DNA from: Streptomyces pacificus
GTDB lineage: Bacteria > Actinomycetota > Actinomycetes > Streptomycetales > Streptomycetaceae
Assembly: GCF_011766325.1 (NCBI RefSeq)
Contig: NZ_BLLG01000015.1
Coordinates: 62,001-126,000 of the forward strand
DNA: 64,000 nt
Direction: 5' to 3'
In this document: piece after piece, positions 24,791-33,776 of the stretch
Layout of the letters: each line of letters opens with the position of its first letter
Numbering within the stretch: the stretch's first letter is position 1
Position numbers and translations under genes: made by a program
Notes under the pieces: generated by a model
Seen by the model: the letters and a program-made list of their open reading frames with translations, nothing else
What the model was told of the DNA's origin: nothing
Databases searched by the model: none

Positions 24791-26236
24791 ATGTCACAAA
24801 TGACCTCCGAACCGGACTCCGTCCGGGCCGAGCAGCAGCGTGGTGGCGCCACTGCGTGGATCGCCGTGTTCGCCGCCTGCGTGGGACAGTTCGTCGTCGT
24901 CCTCGACATCTCGGTGATCAACGTCGCGCTGCCGTCCATCCGCGAGGGGCTCGGCATCGGTGCCGGAAGCCTGCAGTGGGTGGTCAACGCCTATGTGATC
25001 ACCTTCGCCGGCTTTCTGCTCCTGGGCGGCCGGGCCTCCGACCTGTTCGGGCGGAAGAGCGTGTTCCTCCTGGGACTCGGGATCTTCACGGCCGCCAGCC
25101 TGCTGGGCGGGCTGGCGACCTCGCCGGGGATGCTGACCGCGGCCCGCGCGGTGCAGGGCCTTGGCGCGGCCGTCCTGTCCCCCGCCACCCTCACCATCCT
25201 CACCACGACCTTCCCGGAGGGCACGGGACGCGTCCGCGCCATCGCGACCTGGACGGCCGTGGGCACAGGGGGCGGCGCGGCCGGCGGGCTCATCGGTGGC
25301 GTGCTCACCGACTACCTGTCCTGGCGCTGGGTCCTGCTCATCAACGTTCCGCTGGGGCTGATCGTGATCGTGGCGTCTGCGGTATGGCTGACGGAGAGCA
25401 GGACCCGGCAGGCCGGCCGGCGCCGGCTCGACGTTCCCGGCGCCGTCCTGGCAACGCTCGGCGCGGGCAGTCTGGCCTACGGCATCTCCCAGACGGAGTC
25501 GCACGGCTGGGGCTCGGCGCGGGCCCTCGGGCTCCTGCTTCTCGGCGTCGTCGCGCTGGCGGCGTTTGTCGTGGTGGAGCACCATGCCGCCGAGCCGCTC
25601 ACCCCGCTCGGGGTGTTCCGCGTGCGCTCGGTGTCCGTGGCCAACGCCATCACCATGATCAGCGGCATGGCCTTCTACGCGCTGTGGTACTTCCTGTCCC
25701 TGTACATGCAGAACGTGCTGAAGTACTCGGCCGTGGAAACCGGGCTCGCCTTGGTGCCGCACACCCTCGCGGTCATTGTCTCCGCTCAGCTCGCACCCCG
25801 GATCACACGCTGGATCGGCGGACGCGCACTCCTCACACTCGCCGGTGTGCTGACGGCGGCGGGCTTCTTCTGGCAGTCGGCCATGAAGGCCGACGGCACC
25901 TTTCTGGTCACCCTGCTCGGTCCAGGCATCGCGTTCTCGTTCGGCGCCGGGCTGATGATGACCATGCAGTCGGTCTTCGCCACGACGGGGGTGCCCCAGG
26001 AGCAGGCGGGGGTGGTGGCGGGTCTCGTCAACACCTCCCGCACCATGGGCGGTGCACTCGGGCTGTCCGTCCTGTCGTCCCTCGCCGCCAGCCGTACCGA
26101 TCGGGGCGGCACTGGCCTGGAGGCGCTGACCTCAGGCTATGCGAGCGCGTTCTTCGGGGCGGGGGTGGCCGTCGTGCTGAGCATGGCGCTGATCGTGCTG
26201 CTGCCCAGATCGCCGCGGAGCCCGGCGCCCGCATGA
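24791..26236 (+). CDS. MFS drug exporter (DHA2, 14-TM type), Mct-like
   Basis: A 481-residue major facilitator with the DHA2 signature: a first helix ending in VVLDISVINVALPSI, LLGGRASDLFGRKSVF as the loop 2-3 motif, and WRWVLLINVPLG as motif C region. Helix count is consistent with 14 segments. Length and type match the mitomycin exporter Mct as I recall it (about 484 residues). With the Mrd-like protein it forms a plausible bind-and-export resistance pair. The ribosome site is weak. Its 3' end abuts truncated transposase DNA, which marks the likely right edge of the cluster. Confidence 0.9.
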   Translation: MSQMTSEPDSVRAEQQRGGATAWIAVFAACVGQFVVVLDISVINVALPSIREGLGIGAGSLQWVVNAYVITFAGFLLLGGRASDLFGRKSVFLLGLGIFTAASLLGGLATSPGMLTAARAVQGLGAAVLSPATLTILTTTFPEGTGRVRAIATWTAVGTGGGAAGGLIGGVLTDYLSWRWVLLINVPLGLIVIVASAVWLTESRTRQAGRRRLDVPGAVLATLGAGSLAYGISQTESHGWGSARALGLLLLGVVALAAFVVVEHHAAEPLTPLGVFRVRSVSVANAITMISGMAFYALWYFLSLYMQNVLKYSAVETGLALVPHTLAVIVSAQLAPRITRWIGGRALLTLAGVLTAAGFFWQSAMKADGTFLVTLLGPGIAFSFGAGLMMTMQSVFATTGVPQEQAGVVAGLVNTSRTMGGALGLSVLSSLAASRTDRGGTGLEALTSGYASAFFGAGVAVVLSMALIVLLPRSPRSPAPA

Positions 26237-26440
26237 CGCCCCCAGCGGCCTGCCAGGACCAGGCCGTCGTGGGTGTTCGCGCCGGACACGGCGAGGGCCA
26301 GGGGGACGCCCCGAGCCTCGGACAGCACGCGCAGTCTGCTGCCCTTCTTGCCGCGATCGACCGGGTTCGGCGCAGTCAGCGCCACCTTTTCGCCCGCACG
26401 GACATGGCAGCTGTAGTTCTTGATCGGCAGGGCGTCGCTG
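26237..26440 (-). pseudogene. IS5-family transposase fragment
   Basis: Reading the minus strand gives NYSCHVRAGEKVAL, PNPVDRGKKGSRLRVLSEAR and LAVSGANTHDG, a piece of the DDE domain of an IS5-family transposase. Only about 65 codons remain; both ends are missing. It starts immediately after the exporter stop and abuts the IS701 fragment, so it is an inactive remnant. Confidence 0.8.
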
Positions 26441-26444
26441 CTGG

Positions 26445-27112
26445 TCAAGTCGTTGCGGCGGTGATGTCGTTCCACCGGCGGTGGGCTTCGGCGGCTTGGT
26501 GCTGGTGGTGGCGGCGCCAGGTGGACCAGAGCAGGAGGTGGTCGCGGTCGCGCCGAGGCTGGGGCAGAGCGGTGATCCGCAGGAGTCGGAGGAGTGCGCG
26601 GCCGCTGGCCGGAACGAGCGCGCTGCTCGTGGTGGGGGCTGTGGTGGTGCGGGCGCGGGTGATCGCGAGGACGGCGGCGGCGAGCATGCTGACCAGGGTC
26701 CAACGCATCCAGGAGTTCCCGCAGGTGGTCTGGCCCTGATCGAGGCCGCAGACGCCCTTGGCCAGCTGGAAGTCCTCCTCGACGTGCCACCGGCAGCACA
26801 CCACGTCGACAAGGTCAGCCAGAGTCACGGGAGTGGCCGAGTGACAGCGGCAGAAGGAGAGTTCACGGGTGCAGCGATGGCGGCGGACCAGGACGGTGGC
26901 GTGCCCGCTCTCGTGTGTGTCGGGTGCGTCGTCGGGGTGGATGTCGAGCATGGCCCAGTCGTAGTGGCGGTCGCCCTTGAGCCCGTGGCCGGTGCGCAGG
27001 CGCATCCGGTTCTTCTTCGGAACGCGGGCGGCTAGAGCGGTGGCGGTCGGGCGTCCGACAGCGGTGTCCACGCGGTGGTCGGTACGCACGGCCACGGCGT
27101 AGCCGAAGCCAG
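26445..27112 (-). pseudogene. IS701-family transposase, C-terminal fragment
   Basis: The minus-strand frame gives FGYAVAVRTDHRVDTAVG, KGDRHYDWAMLDI, VLVRRHRCTRELSFCRCHS and CRWHVEEDFQLAKGVCGLDQ, matching the C-terminal half of an IS701-family transposase including the WxxEExFQ(A/L)xKG region. The N-terminal half is absent: at about 27112 the frame runs into unrelated DNA. It cannot encode an active enzyme. Confidence 0.82.
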
Positions 27113-27142
27113 GCGCGCGGGCTGTGCGACGCAGTTCCCCCG

Positions 27143-27240
27143 AGCCACACCTTCGAGGGCATCGGCAAGGATCTGGGAATCAGCCGGGAGACGCTGCGCA
27201 ACTGGGTGCGGGCCGAGCGGGCCCGCCGCGGCGGGGGCAG
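27143..27240 (+). pseudogene. IS3-family OrfA fragment (helix-turn-helix)
   Basis: About 32 codons on the plus strand read FEGIGKDLGISRETLRNWVR followed by AERARRGG, the helix-turn-helix of an IS3-type OrfA. There is no start and no continuation; downstream sequence belongs to the ISL3 fragment on the other strand. Confidence 0.65.
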
Positions 27241-27645
27241 CACGACGAGCACGAACACGAAGGACGTCCCGGTGAGCGAGGCCACGAGGCAGGAACCGGA
27301 GGCCCAGCATCCAGGCGGTCTGCCGGTCGAAGGCGTGGGTGTGCCCGGCGCCGTGGCAGGCCCAGGGCACCGCGGCGGCTGTCACCCCGTGCTCGCGGCA
27401 GGCCACCCGCGGTGCGTCGGCCTCCAGGAACACCAGGATCACGCCGTGGTCCAGGTCCCGCCACCGGCGGCGCCCCCGTCCCGCGTCGCACCAGGGCGCC
27501 GGGCGCCGACAGCGCCCGCACCGCTGCCGGCGGCGGGCATCTGGCCGTACCGACACGACCACACACTGTTCGTTCTCATCGATCCGGACGCCCTCGACCA
27601 CGGTGTTCTCCGCCGTCAGGGTCCGCTTCCATATCCTGAATAGGG
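27241..27645 (-). pseudogene. ISL3-family transposase, N-terminal fragment
   Basis: The minus strand encodes VEGVRIDENEQCVVVSVRP, CGRCRRPAPWCDAGRGRRRW, LEADAPRVACREHGVT and VPWACHGAGHTHAFDRQTA: the zinc-finger N-terminus of an ISL3 transposase. It ends after roughly 130 codons where it meets the IS3 OrfA piece. The DDE domain is absent, so it is inactive. Confidence 0.8.
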
Positions 27646-27712
27646 ACACGCCGTTTCCCTGCTTGATCCAACTTGAGTCTAGACACCTCAAGGATCACAG
27701 GAAGCGGCGTGT
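27646..27712. repeat. Imperfect inverted repeat at junction of ISL3 and IS3 remnants
   Basis: The arm at 27646-27658 (ACACGCCGTTTCC) is the near-complement of GGAAGCGGCGTGT at 27700-27712. Inside it, CTTGAG (27672-27677) pairs with CTCAAG (27687-27692). The structure lies exactly at the ISL3/IS3 boundary and is probably an IS terminal inverted repeat or two abutting IS ends. Confidence 0.55.
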
Positions 27713-27714
27713 TT

Positions 27715-28451
27715 CACGTATCAGACCAGGTCACGGTACCCACACATACGGCAGGAGAGCCTGCAAATGGCGGGTCGGCCGCGAGGCCCGCGTCGCGCGC
27801 GAGCGGACCGACGCGGCGCTTGCCGGGCGGATCCGGGTCGTGCACGCGGAGTGGGACGGCACCTACGGCCGCCCCAGGATCACCGCCGAGCTGCGAGAGG
27901 ACGGTGAGCGCGTGAACCACAAGCGCGTCGGGCGGGTGATGCGGAAGTACGGCATCGCCGGGCTGCGGCTGCGCAGGCGCCAGGTCACCACGGTGCCCGA
28001 ACCGTCCGCCTCACCCGTGCCCGACCTGCTGGGGCGCGACTTCACCGCGACTGCACCGAACACGAAGTACGTCGGCGACATCACCTACCTGCCGGTGGGC
28101 GACGGCGAGTTTCTGTACTTGGCGACTGTGATCGACTGCTTCTCACCCCGCCTGGTGGGCTGGTCGGTCGCCGACCACATGCGCACCTCGCTGGTCACCG
28201 ACGCACTCCGGGCAGGCGCCCGGATCCGCGGCAGCCTGGCCAGCGCCGTCTTCCACAGCGATCACGGAGCGCAATACACCTCTCGTGAATTCGCCGGTGT
28301 TTGCGCCGAGTTGGGAGTGCGGCAGTCCATGGGGGCGGTCGGCACGAGCGCGGACAACGCGCTCAAGCTTGCCGGGTACGTCAACACCGCCACCGGACGC
28401 CGGGCCCACACCGAACGCACCTTCGTCCTCAGCCTCTACGGCATCACATGA
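27715..28451 (+). pseudogene. IS3-family OrfB (integrase-core transposase) remnant
   Basis: The plus-strand frame gives RIRVVHAEWDGTYGRPRITA, HKRVGRVMRKYGIAGLR, the first catalytic Asp in YVGDITYLPV and the second in VFHSDHGAQYTS. After ADNALK the sequence departs from the family, so the conserved Glu of the DDE triad and the C-terminus are lost. The N-terminal portion is also missing. It is an inactive IS3-family integrase. Confidence 0.82.
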
Positions 28452-28497
28452 TCAAACCGGACGACCCGGGCAAACGCCGGGCCCTGGGCACGGCGGG

Positions 28498-28517
28498 AGT
28501 CCGGCAAACCCCGGACT
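28498..28517. terminator. Hairpin, possible terminator
   Basis: AGTCCGG and CCGGACT form a seven-base-pair stem around a six-base loop, between the IS3 remnant (plus strand) and the end of the toxin-immunity unit (minus strand). No U tract follows; as a terminator it would be of the U-less actinobacterial kind. Functional only by position. Confidence 0.35.
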
Positions 28518-28571
28518 TCCGCGGCGAGGTCCGGAATTGTGCACGGGAATCACTCATGAGTTCGCTCCGAC

Positions 28572-28718
28572 TCACGGCGGGGATTTCTGGCTCGTGAGCG
28601 CCGTCGTCTCGTGCAGATGCTCCTCAACCGGACCCAGATACCGGTCATGGGCCAGGACGATATCGTCCGCGAAGTCGAGGACGCGGATGGTGCCGTCGGG
28701 GAACTGATATGAATACAT
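28572..28718 (-). CDS. Small protein (48 aa), possibly truncated
   Basis: A 48-residue frame starting ATG at 28718, five bases after the presumed immunity gene stop. It reads MYSYQFPDGTIRVLDFADD, VLAHDRYLGPVEEHLHETTA and ends in a Lys-Ser-Pro-Pro tail. I do not recognise it. Codon use is less GC-biased than in core genes, like the adjoining immunity gene. It may be a second immunity-type gene, or the start of a longer gene cut off by the transposon debris that begins just beyond its 3' end. Confidence 0.5.
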   Translation of the reverse strand: MYSYQFPDGTIRVLDFADDIVLAHDRYLGPVEEHLHETTALTSQKSPP

Positions 28719-28722
28719 GAGG

Positions 28723-29061
28723 CTAACGTGAGAACATGCGCATCCAGTGGAGGACTTCGGTCTCGCTCGGGTTGGTGAGAAACAGATGACTGCCACCCTC
28801 TTTTGTCTTGACACTCAACATGTTCAATGTGTCGCCAGGGTAGCTCTCCAGAAATGAAATGAGGACTTGCGTATCCGCACGTAGAGCGGATCCCTCCTCG
28901 GTCCTTCTGAATCTGCGTCGGTATATGTTCAGGAGATTTTTCCGCGGGACTTCTCCGCTTTCTACGGCGATCGCGTTTCGCGTCAAGTCGAGTACCTCAT
29001 TTGAGCAGATTTCTGCCTCTACTGCCGAGGACAGGAGATCCCTCAATTGATTCTGGTCCAT
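28723..29061 (-). CDS. Probable immunity protein for the Rhs toxin
   Basis: A 112-residue, probably cytoplasmic protein of unknown family. Its ATG at 29061 lies inside the end of the Rhs gene (19-base overlap), the usual coupling of polymorphic toxins and their antidotes. The N-terminus MDQNQLRDLLSSAVEAEIC is acidic and helical. It has no signal peptide or membrane segment. Base composition across this gene and the toxin tip is clearly lower in GC than neighbouring DNA, as expected for exchanged toxin-immunity modules. Function is assigned from position only. Confidence 0.7.
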   Translation of the reverse strand: MDQNQLRDLLSSAVEAEICSNEVLDLTRNAIAVESGEVPRKNLLNIYRRRFRRTEEGSALRADTQVLISFLESYPGDTLNMLSVKTKEGGSHLFLTNPSETEVLHWMRMFSR

Positions 29062-32000
29062 GGCCCTCCGTTGATGCTGGCTTCGGCTCCGCTGACTGTC
29101 CCTCGGATGAGAACTTCGCCTTCGTCGTACGGGAAAGAGACACCCCCCACTCGATTATACGTCGAACCTTCTGCGTTTGGGATCCGCAATACGATGCCTG
29201 GACCGTTACCCCTGAAGCTCTCTTCGAGTGCCATTTCCTCGTAGTAGGTGGTCCACGAGGTGAACACGCTATCTGTCCGGCCGCCGGCATGCAGTTGTGC
29301 GTCCGAGTGTCCCCCAAGAGGCTCAGCCACTCCGCGTAGGGCATTCTCATACATCTTCAGCCACTCTGGCCGACTGTGTTCATTCGCATAACCGACACCG
29401 CGGTAGAGATGCGGCGCCTCCTCTGGGTCCCAACTGCCCCCGTTCGCACATGCATCCGGTGCGAGTCCGAGACAGTCGGTACTGGCATGAGGGTTGTGGA
29501 CGTAGGCGGCGGGATTGGGCGCCGGGGCCAGCCCCAGCGGGTCCGCCGACAGGTACCGCGCCGTCTCAGGGTCGTAGTGCCGGTGGAAGTTGTAGTGCAG
29601 CCCCGTCTCCGGGTCGAAGTACTGCCCCGGGAAGCGCAGCGGTGTGTACGCCGTGCTCGACGTCGCCCACGCCGTCGTCCCCCACAGCGTGCTCCGTGTG
29701 CGCCAGGCGATCTCGCCCGACTCGTCGACGAGTTCGCTGGGGGTGCCCACCAGGTCCGTGACGATGGCGAAGAAGCGCTCGTCGACCGCCTCCTGGGGGA
29801 GCCGGGAGACGCCCGGGTCCTGCGGTGCGCCTGCCCGGAGGATGCGTTCGGTCTGGGCGAGGGGGTGGAGGCCGTCGTGGTCCCAGGTCAGGGCGACCGG
29901 GTGGGGCAGGTCTGCGGACTCGGTGGTCTGTTCGCAGAGGGTCGCGCCGTCCCAGGTGAAGGTGACCTGTTCGAGGACGGTCTCGCCGTCGCCGGCGAGG
30001 CGCTGCTTGGCGATGCGGCGCCCCAGCGCGTCGTAGCGGTAGCGCCACACCGTGCCGTCGGGTGTGGTGACCGAGGTGAGCCGGTCCTCGGCGTCCCATG
30101 TGTAGTGCCAGGTGTCCGGCTTGCGTGACAGGCGGGTCTTGCGGCGGAGCACGATGCGGCCCTGGGCGTCGTGCTCGTAGCGGACACCGCCGGCGCGGGT
30201 GATGCGGGTGCCCGTGTAGGCGCGGGGCCCGGTGGCCTCGTGGCCCGGGTGGGCGGCGGGCCAGGACGCGTCGGTCTGGTTGCCCGCCGCGTCGTAGGCG
30301 TAGCGCTCGGTCCAGTTCGCGGCGTGGACGGAGGTGACGCGCCCTTCGGCGTCCAGGTCGAACGCCCGCGTACCGGAGAGCAGGTCGTCGACGCCGACGA
30401 GGTAGCCGTCCGCGCGGTAGGTGTAGCCGCGCCGCTGGAGACTGCCGCCCGCGGCCGTGACGTGCTGCTCCGTGAGCCGGCCCATCGGGTCGAAGGCGTG
30501 GTGGAGCGTGACCGTCCCGCCGATGCGGCGGGCCAGCTCCCGGCCCGCGGGGTCGCGGTCGAAGCCGATGGTCCGTCCGGAGGCGGTCAGCTCGGTGCGG
30601 CGGCCGGCCGCGTCGTACGACCAGGTGCTGACCGCCCCGGTCGGTGTCGTCCTTCCGGTCCGCCTGCCCGCCGCGTCGTAGGCGAACGTCGTCTCGCGGC
30701 CGTCGACCGACTCCGTCCGGAGGCGGCCGTACCGGTCGCGCAGCCGCTTCAGCGTGGCGTCCGGGCCCGCCGCCACCGCGAGTTCGTCGAAGACGTCGTA
30801 CGCGTAGGTGGTGACAGAGCCGTCCGCGTCCTTGCGGACGACCTGGCCGAGCGCGTTGTGTTCGAGCCGCACACGCTGGCCGAGGCCGTTCTCCCGGGAC
30901 ACCAGGCGGCCGGCCGCGTCGTACGCGTAGGTGAGGGTGCGGCCGTCGAAGTCCGTCTCCGATATCGGCAGGCCGGCCGGGTCGTACGCGTAGTCCCAGG
31001 TCAGTCCCTGCGGGTTGGTCACCCGGGTCAGGCGCAGATTGCAGTCGTGGGTGAACTCATACCGCACCCCGTCCGGGCCGGTCCGGGCTGCCAGGAGGTC
31101 GAAGTCCGTGTACGCGTAGGTGGTGGTGCCGCCCATGGCGTCGGTGTGGCCGGTGCAGTTGCCCTCGCCGTCGTACGTCCAGGACCGGACGCCGCCGTCC
31201 GCGTCGACGCGCCGTGCGAGCCTGCCCTCGACCGTCCACTCCAGACGCGTCACGGCCCCGAGCGGGTCGGTGATGGTGACCGGACGGCCGAAGAGGTCCC
31301 GCTCGCAGCGCGTCGTCGCGCCCAGCGGATCGGTGATCTCCAGCGGCAGCCCCGCCCGGTCGCAGCGCACCCGCGTGGTGTGCCCGAGGGCGTCCGTGAC
31401 CGATGCCGGGTGTCCCGCTCCGTCGTAGGTGATGCGCGTGGTGGCACCCGAGGCGTCGGTCTCGGAGGTGCGGTTGCCGCGTTCGTCGTACGTCCTCCGC
31501 AGCACCGTGCCGTCCGTGCCGCGTACCCGCACCGGAAGCCCTAGACCGTCGTACTCGGCCGACAGCACCCGGCCGTCGGGGCGGCGTACGGTCAGCGGGC
31601 GCCCGCCCTCGTCGTATGTGGTGGCGGTGGTGTGGCCGAGCGGGTCGGTGGTGGCCAGCAGCCGGTTGAACGGGTCGTACGCGAAGCGGGTGGCGGCGCC
31701 GTTCGCGTCGATCTCGGCGGCGACCTGCTGCCGCTCGTTGATCAGGTAGCGCCTGGTGTGGCCGAGGCCGTCGGTCATCGAGGTGGTGCGCAGGCCGGTG
31801 CCCGGGTCGGTGCCGTCCCAGGTGAAGCGGGACTCGACATGGCCGTTGGTGCCGGACTGGTAGACGCACCGGTCGAGTTCGTCGTAGACGTAGTCGTAGT
31901 GGCTGCCGTTGGTGTCGGTCCACGACGTCATGCGGCCCAGGTCGTCGTAGCCGAACCGCACCGGCCGACCTGAGGAGTTGACCACCTCGGTCAGCTGCCC

Positions 32001-33776
32001 GTCCGTGTAGCCGTACCGGAGGACTTCCTGGTCCGAGCCGTCGGCGGCGGCGCCCGCGAGGTGCAGGGCGGTCACCCTGCCGTCGTCTGTGGTGAGCTTC
32101 AGGTGGTAGCCGCCGTGGTGGACGATCGACGTCGGGGCGCCGGACTCGTCGTGGTCGAAGGCGATCCAGCGGCCGTTGCGGTCGTCGATCCGGGCCAGTA
32201 GCGCCAGTTCGCCGGTGTGGCGGGTGAAGTGCCACACCCGGCCGGTGCCGGGGTCGGTGACCGTGTAGCCGTCGCCGGTACGGTCCAGCGGCCAGCGCCT
32301 GCCGTGCGTGGGCAGCACCGGGACGCCCGGCGCGGGATGCGGATAGGCGAGCAGACTGCCTTCGTCGCAGGCGAGGACGACGCCCTCGGAGTCGATCTCC
32401 AGGCGCTGGTCGACGGTGCTGGACCAGGTCGGCCCGAACCAGCGGCCCGCCCGGTACGACGAGTCGAAGGTGCGCCGGAACAGCAGCGGCAGCGAGCCCG
32501 GGAGGGCGATGTCCGTCTGCGGCAGCAGAACCCGGCCGTTCGCGACGTCGACCGGGTCGCCGTCGCACCGGGTCTCGCCGCACTGCTTGCCCTTGCCGTC
32601 GGGGTCCCCGCGCTGCCCGTCTCGGGCCTTGGACGGGGTGTCGGGGACGGCCTTCGCCCCGGCCCTGAGCCCGCCCCGGACCAGGCCGGCGCCCTTGGTG
32701 CCGACGATCTCCGGGATGAGCCGCCCGACGAACTCGGACGGATCGCCCTTCGCCGCGTCCCAGGCGTTCTTCAGCGCGCGGTCGGGGTTGGCGGCGGTGG
32801 AGACGAGCCCGGCCAGGGTCATGTTGAGACCCTTGTAGTACTCGGCCGGGTGGGTCAGGTTGTACGAGTCGATCGGGTTGACCGACCGTACGAAGTTGAT
32901 CAGGCCCGCCGTCCCCTTGACGGCACCTCCGGCCAGATGGGTCGCCTCCACGCTCTGGCCGAGGACGTAGTCCGTCAGCTCCAGCCTGGCTTTCCCCAGG
33001 CCCGTGGGCTCCTTCGGGGCGTGGGCCATGGCCGCCGTGACCGCCGTCTTCGCGGTGTCCGCGGCCTCGTTCCGGTGCCGGCGGGCCTCGTTCAGGACCT
33101 CCCGCGCCCGCTCCCGCTTGGCCGTGCCCGGGTCGGTGAACGGGCCGGGCCGCGGCGGCGGGCTGTCGCTGTTCCGGGCGGCGTTGTAGGCGTCGACCCT
33201 CTTGTTGTACGCGTCGACCGCCGCCCTGGACTCCGCTTCGCCCTCCTTGTGCAGGGCGATGGCCTCCCGCGCCCTGCCCTGGGCGCCGGTGACCGCCTTC
33301 GCGTACGTCTCCAGGGCCTTGGCGGCGGCCTCGAAGGCGTCGGCGGCGTGCAGCCAGTCGGTCGGGAGCGTCTGGAACCTCGCCCGGAAGGTGTCCGCCG
33401 CCTCGCCCTTCCAGTGGGCGGAGTCGAGCCTTTTCATCCCGTCGCCGACGAGATCGAACGCCCGCTGGAAGTCGCGGAGGTTCTGCACCGTCGACGCGAT
33501 CGCTTCCGGGTTGCCGTGGATGAGCTCCTCGGCCTGCTCGGTCTGCCCGAGCTGCTGCTCGCCCACCTCGGCGCCGAGCGACGAGGCGGTCTTGTCGCCC
33601 CAGTCCTCGACGCTGTCCGCCCAGCCCTCCGCACCGGCCTTCTCCAGGCCGTCGCCGATCCGGTCGGTCGTCCAGTCGATTCCCTCGCCGACTCTCTCCT
33701 TGGCCTTGTCGATGCCGTTGTCGACGAGGTCGATGCCCCGGTCGAGGGCCTTGCCCAGATCGCCCAGGTCCGCCAT
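29043..33776 (-). CDS. WXG/Rhs polymorphic toxin with C-terminal ADP-ribosyltransferase domain
   Basis: A 1577-residue protein. Residues 1-230 are a helical WXG-like export domain (HWKGEAADTF at 121-130), pointing to type VII secretion. About 385-415 begins the Rhs part; some 700 residues of YD repeats follow, then the RHS core ending in SADPLGLAP. The last 134 residues (from 1444) have the R-S-E pattern of ADP-ribosyltransferases: Arg1459 in HLYRGV, FTSWT around 1505-1509 and the Glu1552/Glu1554 pair in DEGEVLI. The ATG at 33776 overlaps the upstream stop (TGATG). The toxin is presumably delivered to competitors and modifies an unknown target. Confidence 0.88.
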   Translation of the reverse strand: MADLGDLGKALDRGIDLVDNGIDKAKERVGEGIDWTTDRIGDGLEKAGAEGWADSVEDWGDKTASSLGAEVGEQQLGQTEQAEELIHGNPEAIASTVQNLRDFQRAFDLVGDGMKRLDSAHWKGEAADTFRARFQTLPTDWLHAADAFEAAAKALETYAKAVTGAQGRAREAIALHKEGEAESRAAVDAYNKRVDAYNAARNSDSPPPRPGPFTDPGTAKRERAREVLNEARRHRNEAADTAKTAVTAAMAHAPKEPTGLGKARLELTDYVLGQSVEATHLAGGAVKGTAGLINFVRSVNPIDSYNLTHPAEYYKGLNMTLAGLVSTAANPDRALKNAWDAAKGDPSEFVGRLIPEIVGTKGAGLVRGGLRAGAKAVPDTPSKARDGQRGDPDGKGKQCGETRCDGDPVDVANGRVLLPQTDIALPGSLPLLFRRTFDSSYRAGRWFGPTWSSTVDQRLEIDSEGVVLACDEGSLLAYPHPAPGVPVLPTHGRRWPLDRTGDGYTVTDPGTGRVWHFTRHTGELALLARIDDRNGRWIAFDHDESGAPTSIVHHGGYHLKLTTDDGRVTALHLAGAAADGSDQEVLRYGYTDGQLTEVVNSSGRPVRFGYDDLGRMTSWTDTNGSHYDYVYDELDRCVYQSGTNGHVESRFTWDGTDPGTGLRTTSMTDGLGHTRRYLINERQQVAAEIDANGAATRFAYDPFNRLLATTDPLGHTTATTYDEGGRPLTVRRPDGRVLSAEYDGLGLPVRVRGTDGTVLRRTYDERGNRTSETDASGATTRITYDGAGHPASVTDALGHTTRVRCDRAGLPLEITDPLGATTRCERDLFGRPVTITDPLGAVTRLEWTVEGRLARRVDADGGVRSWTYDGEGNCTGHTDAMGGTTTYAYTDFDLLAARTGPDGVRYEFTHDCNLRLTRVTNPQGLTWDYAYDPAGLPISETDFDGRTLTYAYDAAGRLVSRENGLGQRVRLEHNALGQVVRKDADGSVTTYAYDVFDELAVAAGPDATLKRLRDRYGRLRTESVDGRETTFAYDAAGRRTGRTTPTGAVSTWSYDAAGRRTELTASGRTIGFDRDPAGRELARRIGGTVTLHHAFDPMGRLTEQHVTAAGGSLQRRGYTYRADGYLVGVDDLLSGTRAFDLDAEGRVTSVHAANWTERYAYDAAGNQTDASWPAAHPGHEATGPRAYTGTRITRAGGVRYEHDAQGRIVLRRKTRLSRKPDTWHYTWDAEDRLTSVTTPDGTVWRYRYDALGRRIAKQRLAGDGETVLEQVTFTWDGATLCEQTTESADLPHPVALTWDHDGLHPLAQTERILRAGAPQDPGVSRLPQEAVDERFFAIVTDLVGTPSELVDESGEIAWRTRSTLWGTTAWATSSTAYTPLRFPGQYFDPETGLHYNFHRHYDPETARYLSADPLGLAPAPNPAAYVHNPHASTDCLGLAPDACANGGSWDPEEAPHLYRGVGYANEHSRPEWLKMYENALRGVAEPLGGHSDAQLHAGGRTDSVFTSWTTYYEEMALEESFRGNGPGIVLRIPNAEGSTYNRVGGVSFPYDEGEVLIRGTVSGAEASINGGPWTRIN

